64,000 bases of DNA, from NCBI RefSeq assembly GCF_036084755.1, contig NZ_CP107968.1, positions 4,061,501 through 4,125,500 on the forward strand. The letters are read 5' to 3'. The position numbers and the translations under genes are program-made. Shown here in pieces: positions 25,422-32,567 of the stretch (its first letter is position 1; the number at the start of each line of letters is the position of its first letter). The notes beneath the pieces are model-generated. The model was given only the letters and a program-made list of their open reading frames with translations. It was not told the DNA's origin and did no database searches. This stretch comes from Streptomyces sp. NBC_00370. Its GTDB lineage: Bacteria > Actinomycetota > Actinomycetes > Streptomycetales > Streptomycetaceae.

Positions 25422-25468
25422 GCCTTCCCAAGCTCAGAGCGCGAGTTCGATTCTCGTCACCCGCTCCA
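25422..25468 (+). repeat. tRNA-Gly(CCC) 3'-end fragment, att-like site (copy 2)
   Basis: It begins in the anticodon loop (CTTCCCAAGCTCAGAGC, anticodon CCC), runs through the T arm GCGAGTTCGATTCTCGT and ends ACCCGCTCCA at 25468. It matches the 3' half of actinobacterial tRNA-Gly(CCC). The 5' half is absent, so it is a fragment, not a gene. With copy 1 it brackets 12 kb of accessory DNA. Two nearby GTGCCAG repeats (about 25271-25290) could be integrase arm sites, but that is weak. Confidence 0.75.
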
Positions 25469-25472
25469 CAAC

Positions 25473-25501
25473 GAAGCCCCGGGCCGGCGGCCCGGGGCTT
25501 C
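25473..25501 (+). terminator. Strong hairpin terminator after tRNA fragment
   Basis: GAAGCCCCGGGCC at 25473-25485 pairs perfectly with GGCCCGGGGCTTC at 25489-25501 around a GGC loop. It directly follows the tRNA end. There is no long T tract, as is common in Streptomyces. Confidence 0.75.
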
Positions 25502-25714
25502 ATTGCTGCTCAGTGTGCTGAGCAGTCCCGGTTCCCCTGTAGTGGGTGTGATGGAGTTGTGCGCCGGCCTCTCCGAGCCGCTACCAACCTCGCCGCGCGG
25601 TACGGCGGAGAGGTGCGGACAGGTGGGGTGGACGCGGGTGGGGCGGCGATCTCCACCTGTCGTTCCACCCATGGGTCCAGGTGCGTGAGGCCCTGCGCCA
25701 GCAGTCTTGAGGGC

Positions 25715-26260
25715 ATGACAACGACCGAGTGGATCACCGACATCGCCCTCGTCCTGATCGTCTTCCGGCAGCTGCGGGAAGGCCGTCTCGATCTCAAGAC
25801 CTTCCTGATCCCGCTGGGGATCGTGGCCTTCGTGGCCCACACGTACCTGGACAGCGTGCCCACCTCGGGCAACGACCTGTTGCTGATCGGCGCGCTCATG
25901 GCCGTCGGCGCTGCTCTCGGCATCGCGGGCGGCGTCTACACCCGCATCCGGGTTGCGGGCGAGCACCTGCTGATCAAGGCCGGCGCGGTCTCCGCGATCC
26001 TTTGGGTGCTCGGCATGGGCGCCCGTATGGGCTTCCAGTTCTGGGTCTCGCACGGCGGCGCCGACAACGTCGCGCGGTTCAGCATCGCCCACCACATCAC
26101 CACCGACCAGGCCTGGGTCGCGGCCTTCGTCCTGATGGCTCTCACCGAGGTCGTCACGCGACTCGCGACGATCTTCATCCGGGGCCGGATGGTGAACGGC
26201 CGGCAGGCGCGGACGTCCGCGGCGACGCACTTGGCGCCCTCGCTGGACCGCACGGTCTGA
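25715..26260 (+). CDS. Multi-pass membrane protein, CcdC/DUF1453-like
   Basis: A 181-residue protein with about five hydrophobic helices (ALVLIVFRQL, FLIPLGIVAFVAHTYL, LLIGALMAVGAALGIAGG, AGAVSAILWVLGMGARM, AAFVLMALTEVVT). The ATG at 25715 follows TTGAGGG. The pattern VFRQLREGRL, then RIRVAGEHLLIKAG, resembles the DUF1453/CcdC family of uncharacterised membrane proteins. It ends two bases before the sensor kinase gene and is co-oriented, so it is very likely part of that operon, perhaps a sensory accessory. No enzyme function is implied. Confidence 0.75.
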   Translation: MTTTEWITDIALVLIVFRQLREGRLDLKTFLIPLGIVAFVAHTYLDSVPTSGNDLLLIGALMAVGAALGIAGGVYTRIRVAGEHLLIKAGAVSAILWVLGMGARMGFQFWVSHGGADNVARFSIAHHITTDQAWVAAFVLMALTEVVTRLATIFIRGRMVNGRQARTSAATHLAPSLDRTV

Positions 26261-26262
26261 CC

Positions 26263-27510
26263 ATGGACTATGGTCGCGCCGTGCCCGAAGTCCAGAGTGT
26301 CCCGGAAGGACAGTGGGCCCCTGCGGAGCAGAGTGTGCCCGGTACGGGCTCGGCCTCGTACCGGGCGCCCGGCTCCCTGACCTTCACAGGTCACGATCCT
26401 CGTGTGGCCTGGGTCCTGACCCTGTGCGTCATCGGCTCCGCGTTCATCACGGTGCGGCCGATCGGCCTCAGCGGCCGGGGCCTTGTGGTCGCCGTGCTCA
26501 TCGTCGTCAACTCGCTCGCTCTCCTCGCCCGGCACCTGCCCGAGCACAGCGTCCCGCCCCGCGTCGCCCCAGTCTGGCTGACCCTCGGCATCGTCGCCGC
26601 GGCCGCCCTGATCGCCGTCAGCCGCAGCGGATCGAGCTACCTCTTCGCGTTCTTCCTCGTCGGCCACGCCGGATACCGGCTGCAGCCCAAGCCGGCCCTG
26701 GTCCTCGCGGCGTTCTGCAGTCTGCTGTGCGGCGGAGTGTTGTACTTCCACGTCGGCCCCGGCCACGATCTGCTGTCCTGGACGGTCGGTCTGGCCGCCG
26801 GTACCCCGGTCGTCCTCGGCATCATCAACCGCAGCCGCCGACGCGCTGTCCAGGCGGTGATCGAGGCCGCGGAGTCCGCCGAGCGGGCTGCCCGCGCCGA
26901 GGCCCAGGCCGCCGTTCTCACCGAGCGGGGACGGATCGCCCGCGACGTGCACGACGTCCTGGCCCACTCCCTCGCGGGCATCAACATGCAGCTGGAGCTG
27001 GCGGACGCCCTGATCGAGACCGGTGACGTGGAGAAGGTCCGCGAGGCGAACCAGAAGGCGCACCGTATGGTCAAGGAGAGTCTGAAGCAGGCCCAGTGGA
27101 CCGTGCACGCGCTCCGCGAGGATTCCCTGCCGCTGGTGGGCAGCCTGACCGCGATGCTCGACTCGTCCGGCCACCGCGACGCCCTCACCGTCACGGGCAC
27201 CGCGCGCGACGTGCCGTCCCGGATCACGCAGAACCTGCTGCGGATCGCGCAGGAGTCGCTGACCAACGCCGCCCGGCACGCGCCCGGCTGCGAAGTCCAC
27301 GTAGAGCTGACGTTCGATGCCGCATCGACAACACTGAGGATCCGCAACAGCGCGGCAACCCGTGCGGCGCGCGCGGGCGTCGGCAGCGGAATGGGGCTGA
27401 TCGGTATGCGGGAGCGGGTCGCCCTCCTGGGCGGCACGATCACCGCAGGCCCGGTCACCGAAGGACCGGACGAAGGCGGCTGGCAGGTGGAGGCAGTGAT
27501 CACGGGATGA
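26263..27510 (+). CDS. NarL-family sensor histidine kinase
   Basis: A 415-residue kinase. The ATG at 26263 comes two bases after the preceding stop. Residues 45-190 contain about five membrane helices with no extracellular domain. The HisKA_3 box ERGRIARDVHDVLAHSLAG places the phosphorylated His at 230. The HATPase domain shows ESLTNAARHAPGC (N box) and GSGMGLIGMRERVALLGG (G2). It pairs with the response regulator by a 4-bp ATGA overlap. The signal is unknown; kinases with only membrane helices often sense cell-envelope stress. Complete, with no missing key residue. Confidence 0.9.
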   Translation: MDYGRAVPEVQSVPEGQWAPAEQSVPGTGSASYRAPGSLTFTGHDPRVAWVLTLCVIGSAFITVRPIGLSGRGLVVAVLIVVNSLALLARHLPEHSVPPRVAPVWLTLGIVAAAALIAVSRSGSSYLFAFFLVGHAGYRLQPKPALVLAAFCSLLCGGVLYFHVGPGHDLLSWTVGLAAGTPVVLGIINRSRRRAVQAVIEAAESAERAARAEAQAAVLTERGRIARDVHDVLAHSLAGINMQLELADALIETGDVEKVREANQKAHRMVKESLKQAQWTVHALREDSLPLVGSLTAMLDSSGHRDALTVTGTARDVPSRITQNLLRIAQESLTNAARHAPGCEVHVELTFDAASTTLRIRNSAATRAARAGVGSGMGLIGMRERVALLGGTITAGPVTEGPDEGGWQVEAVITG

Positions 27511-28172
27511 GTGAACCGACGCAGAACACCCGGCGGCTGCGCGTGATCGTCGCCGACGACCAGGCAGCCGTACGGGAGCCGCTGGCCGCGGTCCTCGGTC
27601 TGGCCGAGGACATCGACGTCGTCGCCTCGGCCGCCGACGGCACCGAAGTGCTCGCCGCGGTCGCCGCGAACCCGGTCGACGTGGTCCTGATGGACCTGCG
27701 GATGCCGGTGATGGACGGCACCGAGGCGACCCGGCGGCTCACCGAGGAACATCCCGAGGTCGCCGTGGTCATCCTGACCACGTTCGCCGACGACGACTCC
27801 ATCCTGGCCGCGCTGAGCGCCGGCGCCAGCGGCTACCTCACCAAGAACGCGGGGCGCCAGGACATCACCCGCGCCATCCGCGCCGCCGCCGCTGGGCAGT
27901 CCGTCCTCGACCGCGAGGTCCAGGACCGCCTCCTCCAGGCGGTCCGCACCAAGCCCCCGGCCCCCGAACAGCCGCTGCCCGGCGACATCACCCCGCGCGA
28001 GCGCGAGGTCCTCACCCTGATCGGCCAGGGCCTGCCGAACCGCGCCATCGCCGAAAAGCTCTTCATCAGCGAGGCCACGGTGAAGACGCACATCAACAAC
28101 CTCTTCGCCAAGGCGGACATCAAGGACCGCGCCGACGCCGTCCGCCGCGCCATCGGGGCAGGCCTGGCCTGA
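27507..28172 (+). CDS. NarL/FixJ-family response regulator
   Basis: A 221-residue regulator: receiver domain with VIVADDQAAV and the phosphoacceptor Asp63 in VLMDLRMPVMDG, Thr/Lys switch residues (ILTTFADD, YLTKNAG), then a LuxR-type HTH (TPREREVLTLIGQGLPN to VKTHINNLFAKADIKDR). It overlaps the kinase by ATGA, so the pair is one two-component system. Targets are unknown; in many actinomycetes the target lies beside the pair, and the membrane protein 25715-26260 is the only close candidate. Confidence 0.92.
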   Translation: MSEPTQNTRRLRVIVADDQAAVREPLAAVLGLAEDIDVVASAADGTEVLAAVAANPVDVVLMDLRMPVMDGTEATRRLTEEHPEVAVVILTTFADDDSILAALSAGASGYLTKNAGRQDITRAIRAAAAGQSVLDREVQDRLLQAVRTKPPAPEQPLPGDITPREREVLTLIGQGLPNRAIAEKLFISEATVKTHINNLFAKADIKDRADAVRRAIGAGLA

Positions 28173-28182
28173 GTCGTCGCTG

Positions 28183-28201
28183 CGGCCGCCTCACGCGGCC
28201 G
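28183..28201 (+). terminator. Hairpin after response regulator
   Basis: CGGCCGC at 28183-28189 pairs with GCGGCCG at 28195-28201, loop CTCAC, eleven bases after the stop codon. No T tract. Confidence 0.5.
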
Positions 28202-28349
28202 TACTCGCTCCGCGTCTCAGTGGATCGGGAGGGGCGTCAGGCTTGTTGAGGGCGTTGACGATGCCGGCGCGGACGCCGCGTGAGCGCGCGCGTCGGAACC
28301 GTCCTCCTGGACTCGGACGCACCACCTCGGTGGCCGGTGTGTGGCCTGC

Positions 28350-28688
28350 TCACAGGTGGGCGTCCAGGAATTCTCCGAGCGCCGCCCTGGACATCGGACC
28401 GCTCTCGGCCGCCAGCGGCTCGCCCCGATCGATCAGTACGAAGGAGGGCGCGCCGGTGACGTCGTACCGACGTACGGGGCTGGGGCACCGTGCGATGTCG
28501 GCCCGTACGACGATCAGTCGGCCCTGGTAGGCGTCGGCAACCTCGCGCACCAGGGGATCCATTTCCTTGCATGCTGCCGCGGCCTTGGGCCACACCCCGT
28601 GGAAGTACGCGAGCACCGGCACGTCCGCCCTCGCCAGGATGAACTCGAACTCGGCGTCCTCCTGGGGGCGTTGGACCCTGTTCGCCAT
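28350..28688 (-). CDS. Thioredoxin-like protein lacking the CXXC site
   Basis: A 112-residue protein from the ATG at 28688, with AAGGAG five bases upstream. The fold markers of thioredoxin are clear: PVLAYFHGVWP, ADAYQGRLIVVRADI, then YDVTGAPSFVLIDRGE with the cis-Pro. The active site that is normally WCGPC reads WPKAAAACKEMDP, leaving one Cys and no CXXC pair, so it cannot run ordinary dithiol-disulphide exchange. It may be a redox-inactive chaperone or binding protein, or act through a single Cys. It sits 58 bp upstream of the DEAD-box gene's 3' end on the same strand. Confidence 0.8.
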   Translation of the reverse strand: MANRVQRPQEDAEFEFILARADVPVLAYFHGVWPKAAAACKEMDPLVREVADAYQGRLIVVRADIARCPSPVRRYDVTGAPSFVLIDRGEPLAAESGPMSRAALGEFLDAHL

Positions 28689-28714
28689 CGGCACTCCTTG
28701 ACGCTCCACGCGGT

Positions 28715-28735
28715 GCGAGGCAGTGGGTGCCTCGC
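28715..28735 (-). terminator. Hairpin after DEAD-box helicase gene
   Basis: GCGAGGCA at 28715-28722 pairs with TGCCTCGC at 28728-28735. It lies 12 bases past the helicase stop in the leftward direction and before the thioredoxin-like gene's ribosome-binding site, so it could separate the two transcripts. Confidence 0.5.
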
Positions 28736-28746
28736 GTACCCGACCC

Positions 28747-30165
28747 TCAGCGGGCCTTGCGCGCTCTGGCGGCCTTGCGGGCCTCCGCCATCGTGCGCGC
28801 CTCCACGGCCTTGCGGGATTCCTTCGGCGGGCGGCCCGCGCGGGTGCCAAGACCCCGGAACGGCGCGTTGCCGGTCTTCGCGCTGTCCTGCACCGGCGGG
28901 CGCTTCGCGCCGGTGATGCTGGTCAGCCTCTCCTCGCCGGAGCGAACCTGCGCGACCACGGGCCGGATCCCGGCGTCCGACATCATCCGGTTCACGTCCC
29001 GGCGCTGGCCGGGCGTGACCAGCGTGACCACGCTGCCGGACTCCCCGGCACGCGCGGTGCGCCCGCCGCGGTGGAGGTAGTCCTTGGGGTCGGAGGGCGG
29101 GTCCACGTTGACGACGAGGTCCAGGTTTTCGACGTGGATGCCACGGGCGGCGACGTTGGTGGCCACCAGCACCGTGATCTCGCCGTCCTTGAACTGGGCC
29201 AGCGTGTGGGTGCGCTGCGGCTGCGACTTGCCGCTGTGCAGAGCACCCGCCTGTATGCCGCTGTTCCGCAGGTGGCGGGTGAACTGGTCCACACCGTGCT
29301 TGGTGTCCAGGAACATCAGCACCCGCCCGTCCCGGGCCGCGATCTCGGTGGCTGTCACGTACTTGTCGGCGGGATGAACGTTCAGTACGTGGTGTTCCAT
29401 CGTCGCGACGGAGCCTTCCGCCCGGTCGACCGTGGCGAACACCGGCTCACTCAGATATTGCCTGACCAGTTGATCGACGTTGCGGTCGAGCGTGGCGGAG
29501 AACAGCATCCGCTGCCCGTCGGGGGGCGTCAGATCCAGCGTCTCCGAGACCTGCGGCAGGAAACCCATGTCGCACATCTGGTCCGCCTCGTCCAGCACCG
29601 TGATCCGCACCCGGTCCAGGTGGCAGTCCCGCCGGGCGACGAGGTCGGTGAGCCGTCCCGGCGTCGCCACCACGAGCTCGACACCCGCCCGAAGCGCCGC
29701 CACCTGCCGGTTGATCGCCAGCCCGCCGACCACCGTCACCGAGCGGAGCCCCAGCGCCTCAGCGTAGGGAGCCAGCGCCTCGCTCACCTGCTGCGCAAGT
29801 TCCCTCGTCGGCACCAGGACCAGCGCGAGAGGGCGCTTCGGTTCGGCGCGGCGGCCCGCCGTACGTGCGAGGAGCGCGAGCCCGAAGGCGAGGGTCTTTC
29901 CCGAGCCGGTCCGCGCGCGGCCGAGGATGTCCCGGCCTGCCAGCGCGCTCGGCAGGGTGGCCGCCTGGATCGGGAACGGCTCCCGTACGCCGAGCCCCGC
30001 CAGCACGCCCATCAGCTCGACCGGCATGTCCAGCTCCGCGAAGGACCCAGCGGGCGGGAGGCCGGGCGCCACTGTCTCCGGCACCGAGAGCTCGCCCCGC
30101 GGGGCCCTCTCCTGGTCGGACCTGCCGGGTCCGGAGCGGCCGGAGGCCGGCTGCTTCGCCTTCAT
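28747..30165 (-). CDS. DEAD-box ATP-dependent RNA helicase
   Basis: A 472-residue helicase. The ATG at 30165 has GAGGAA five bases upstream. Motifs in order: the Q-motif region (EPFPIQAATLP), motif I ARTGSGKT, Ia PTRELAQQ, Ib TPGRL, II VLDEADQM, III SATLD, IV VLMFLDTK, V ATNVAARGIHV and VI HRGGRTARAG. The C-terminal tail is Arg/Lys-rich (KAARARKAR), as in helicases that bind rRNA or structured mRNA. It unwinds RNA in the cytoplasm, probably in ribosome assembly or cold adaptation. A stable hairpin lies in its leader, hinting at autoregulation. Confidence 0.93.
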   Translation of the reverse strand: MKAKQPASGRSGPGRSDQERAPRGELSVPETVAPGLPPAGSFAELDMPVELMGVLAGLGVREPFPIQAATLPSALAGRDILGRARTGSGKTLAFGLALLARTAGRRAEPKRPLALVLVPTRELAQQVSEALAPYAEALGLRSVTVVGGLAINRQVAALRAGVELVVATPGRLTDLVARRDCHLDRVRITVLDEADQMCDMGFLPQVSETLDLTPPDGQRMLFSATLDRNVDQLVRQYLSEPVFATVDRAEGSVATMEHHVLNVHPADKYVTATEIAARDGRVLMFLDTKHGVDQFTRHLRNSGIQAGALHSGKSQPQRTHTLAQFKDGEITVLVATNVAARGIHVENLDLVVNVDPPSDPKDYLHRGGRTARAGESGSVVTLVTPGQRRDVNRMMSDAGIRPVVAQVRSGEERLTSITGAKRPPVQDSAKTGNAPFRGLGTRAGRPPKESRKAVEARTMAEARKAARARKAR

Positions 30166-30196
30166 GGGGGTTCCTCGTTTCGACGCCCTGAACGGA

Positions 30197-30230
30197 CCTG
30201 GGCCCGCACCTTGTCCGGCACGGGCCCAGG
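30197..30230 (-). promoter_or_regulatory. Stable hairpin in the DEAD-box helicase leader
   Basis: CCTGGGCCCG at 30197-30206 pairs perfectly with CGGGCCCAGG at 30221-30230. It is about 30 bases upstream of the helicase ATG in a 320-bp leader gap. It could be a leader structure unwound by the helicase itself, or the end of an upstream transcript. The remaining 30231-30463 region shows no gene. Confidence 0.45.
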
Positions 30231-30463
30231 CTCTCTGCAAGCGTGTTCCAAGCTTACCAGCGCGGGCCTCGCGCCAGCCGTCCCGCGGCCCGGCCGGGCA
30301 CCCGCCCCGGGGATCGTCACGCGCTGAAGGCCGGCAAACCCCTCGCCATCCGAAGTGCCCTTTGCCGAGCGGTACACGGGCTCCTGCCGTACCTGGAAGA
30401 CATCTGCCAATGACAGCGCCCCCATGGCCAGTACCCGGGAGGAGCACACACGACCATCACCGC

Positions 30464-30479
30464 GCATACTGCAGTATGC
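30464..30479. promoter_or_regulatory. 16-bp perfect palindrome, probable antitoxin operator
   Basis: GCATACTGCAGTATGC is a perfect palindrome ending seven bases before the antitoxin ATG. Ribbon-helix-helix antitoxins bind such sites and repress their own operon. TATGCT at 30475-30480 also resembles a -10 box. If used, transcription would start at or next to the ATG, giving a leaderless mRNA, consistent with the lack of a ribosome-binding site. Confidence 0.65.
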
Positions 30480-30486
30480 TTCCCGT

Positions 30487-30735
30487 ATGTCCTCAACGAC
30501 TCGCATCACCGTCACGCTGCCCAGCGACCAGGTGGCTGAGCTCCGCAAGCTCACGGACAACGTTTCCGGCTATGTGGCTGAAGCGGTAGCCCGCCAGATC
30601 CGCCACCAGCTGCTGGGTGACGATCTGCGACGCCATGAAGACGAGCACGGGAAGTTCAGCGACGAGGAACTGGCGGAGGCCCGGTCGAAGATCTTCGGTG
30701 CCGTTGCCCCCTCCAAGGACGCGGATGCCGCATGA
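30487..30735 (+). CDS. Ribbon-helix-helix antitoxin (VapB/CopG type)
   Basis: An 82-residue protein. The N-terminus TRITVTLPSDQVAELRKL is a ribbon-helix-helix strand and helix; the C-terminal half (HEDEHGKFSDEELAEARSK) is acidic and would wrap the toxin. The ATG at 30487 has no Shine-Dalgarno sequence, and a palindromic operator lies just upstream, so leaderless translation is plausible. It overlaps the PIN toxin by ATGA (30732-30735), the usual antitoxin-toxin coupling. Confidence 0.85.
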   Translation: MSSTTRITVTLPSDQVAELRKLTDNVSGYVAEAVARQIRHQLLGDDLRRHEDEHGKFSDEELAEARSKIFGAVAPSKDADAA

Positions 30736-31133
30736 GCGAGCGGATCGAAACTGTTGTCCTGGACTCGGAGGGGCTTTCGGCCTGGATCGTGCAGGACCGC
30801 AAGTTCCTCGCGCTGCTACAGGTGTTCCACGAGATGGGTGCCGACCTCGTCATCGGAGCGAACACCATCGTGGAGGTCAGCCACTCGCGCACCGACGTCC
30901 CACGCCTCAATTGGACTCTGTCGCGAATCAAGGTGGAACCGGTCACGGAGCAGGCGGCAAAGGACGCTGCGGGGCTCCTCAAGGAAGCCGGGCTGCACGG
31001 CCACAAGTACGCCATCGACGCCACCGTGGCCGAAGTGGCACTACGCCAGCCAAGGCCGGTCGCGCTGCTCACGTCCGACAGTGACGACATGACCAAACTC
31101 TGCGGCGATCGCGTCCGGATCATCTCGCTCTGA
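30732..31133 (+). CDS. PIN-domain toxin (VapC-like)
   Basis: A 133-residue PIN nuclease. The acidic metal-binding residues are placed as in VapC: VVLDSEGLSAW (first Asp), NTIVEVSHS (Glu), YAIDATVAEVAL (Asp) and LLTSDSDDMTKLCG (Asp). VapC toxins cleave tRNA or rRNA and are held inactive by the antitoxin encoded directly upstream. It ends just before the third tRNA-end-like sequence, a common place for island toxin-antitoxin pairs. Confidence 0.87.
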   Translation: MSERIETVVLDSEGLSAWIVQDRKFLALLQVFHEMGADLVIGANTIVEVSHSRTDVPRLNWTLSRIKVEPVTEQAAKDAAGLLKEAGLHGHKYAIDATVAEVALRQPRPVALLTSDSDDMTKLCGDRVRIISL

Positions 31134-31160
31134 CCCATCGGCGCCTCTTCGGCTCTTCGC

Positions 31161-31210
31161 CTCCCGTCACCCGCCCCACGACAAACCCCGAGGTCAGCAA
31201 CCTGGGGGCT
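31161..31210 (+). repeat. Third, degenerate tRNA-end plus terminator sequence (copy 3)
   Basis: CTCCCGTCACCCGCCCCAC, then ACAAACCCC, resembles the acceptor end and following hairpin of copies 1 and 2, and is closest to copy 1 across the hairpin. The stem is imperfect (CCCC-AGGT with ACCT-GGGG around CAGCA). It may be a third old attachment site or just a similar terminator for the toxin-antitoxin operon. Confidence 0.45.
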
Positions 31211-31405
31211 GTGTGTTGTCCGGTCCTCGCTCGGCGTCCCGCAGCAGGGTCCTCGTCGCCGGGTGCGTGCAACCGTTCGTCGGTCGCTGTGCGTCTTTCG
31301 GTTGAAGCCGGCCGGGATCGTCATTCGTTCCCCGGGACTGGTGGCCAGTTTCCCGGCTCGTGTCCTACCGTGCTAGGTCCGGGGACACGGCAAGGCAGCA
31401 CGGGG

Positions 31406-31870
31406 GTGTTGGGGTTGGGTACCGGAACGGCACTGGCGGAGCGGATAGCCGACCGGCGGGCGGGAGTTGGCGATCCGCGGGCGTTGGTCGGGGAACTGCG
31501 GCGGTCCTTGGTGCTCGTGCCGTTGGACGGGGGCGGGTTGTGGACAGCCACGTTCGGCGGGGTGCGCTGGATTTACGGCTTCACGGATGACGAGGCGTTG
31601 GCGCGGTTCGCGCGTGCGCGGGATTCCGGGGACGGGCTGTTGACCGGCCGGGAGTGGGAGTTCGCCGAGTTGCGCGGGGCGCGGCTGCTGGACGAGATCG
31701 TGCCGGCGATGGGCGTGCCCGCCGGGGTGGCTCTCAATGTCGCCGACCCGGACGGCTCGATGCTGTTCCCGCCGGTGATGGGCATCGTGCCGGACGCGGT
31801 CGCCGTAGACGCAGGCGCCGTGGACACGGGCGAGCGGGACGCCGGCGAGCGGGACGGGGGACGGGGCTGA
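31406..31870 (+). CDS. Type VII secretion-associated SseB-like protein
   Basis: About 154 residues from a GTG at 31406 (a TTG three codons later is possible). The core LVLVPLDGGGLWTATFGGVRWIYGFTDD, ALARFARARD and GVALNVADPDGSMLFPP fits the SseB-like proteins annotated as type VII secretion system-associated in Streptomyces. They are cytosolic and of unclear function, probably chaperone-like. The C-terminus is Asp/Ala-rich. The stop overlaps the next start (TGATG), placing it first in the toxin operon. Confidence 0.7.
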   Translation: MLGLGTGTALAERIADRRAGVGDPRALVGELRRSLVLVPLDGGGLWTATFGGVRWIYGFTDDEALARFARARDSGDGLLTGREWEFAELRGARLLDEIVPAMGVPAGVALNVADPDGSMLFPPVMGIVPDAVAVDAGAVDTGERDAGERDGGRG

Positions 31871-32514
31871 TGGGTGCGGACGGGCTTGAAGACCTGAAGT
31901 TCGACAAGGAGAGCGTCCAACTTGTCACCGACGGCCTGCGCGCCGCGGTCGACGAGCTGCGGGACGTGGGTACCGGTACGGGCGCGGTGATGGGCAAGGG
32001 CTTCTCCGGCCTGGCGATGACCGGGATGGAGGCCGGACACCACGGCCTGTCGGTCGACTTCGAGGACTTCTGCGAGCGCTGGGAGTGGGGCGTACGGGCG
32101 TTGGTCCAGAACGCCAACACCATCGCCTCGACACTCGGGCTGTCCGCGGGCCTGGTGTGGGAGGAAGACCAGTACCTGCAGGGCACGTTCAAGGTCGCCG
32201 TGAACTCGGCCGTCGGTAATCCGCACGCCTCCGAGGACGACGTGATCAAGCAGGACTGGGGCGATGTGTTCACGCCCGACTACCTGAGTCCGGACTACAG
32301 CGCCAAGTCGTTCGACAAGGCACAGGACGACATGGCGCAGACCTGGAAGGACACCGGGCGCGCGCTGGTGACCGAGGGTTCGGGGGGCCGGCAGTCGCAC
32401 ATCCTCAACGAGGCCCTCGGCATCGACCAGGGCGACTTCGACCAGGCGGTCGACGACACGTTCGGCCCGTCGCCGGAGGAGCGGGCCCGGCAGCAGTCGC
32501 AAGGCAACGGATAA
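31870..32514 (+). CDS. WXG100-like/ESX-associated protein
   Basis: A 214-residue helical protein. It starts GLEDLKFDKESVQLVTDGLR, continues with FCERWEWGVRALVQNANTI and GLSAGLVWEEDQYLQGT, the WXG100-like helical hairpin layout with a Y-x-x-x-like tail typical of ESX partners. The C-terminal 90 residues are Asp/Gln-rich. It is coupled to the SseB-like gene by TGATG and followed 53 bp later by the Rhs toxin, so it most likely helps deliver that toxin through a type VII (ESX) system. No ESX core genes are in the window. Confidence 0.7.
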   Translation: MGADGLEDLKFDKESVQLVTDGLRAAVDELRDVGTGTGAVMGKGFSGLAMTGMEAGHHGLSVDFEDFCERWEWGVRALVQNANTIASTLGLSAGLVWEEDQYLQGTFKVAVNSAVGNPHASEDDVIKQDWGDVFTPDYLSPDYSAKSFDKAQDDMAQTWKDTGRALVTEGSGGRQSHILNEALGIDQGDFDQAVDDTFGPSPEERARQQSQGNG

Positions 32515-32567
32515 CGGGCAACGGATAGCGCGACAACGGGTATTCGGACCACGGGGGCGAACAAGTC

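Noticed and set aside
25936..27300. A 454-residue minus frame opposite the kinase gene
   Set aside because: Antisense shadow of a clear kinase gene; composition is Gly/Arg/Asp-rich without motifs.
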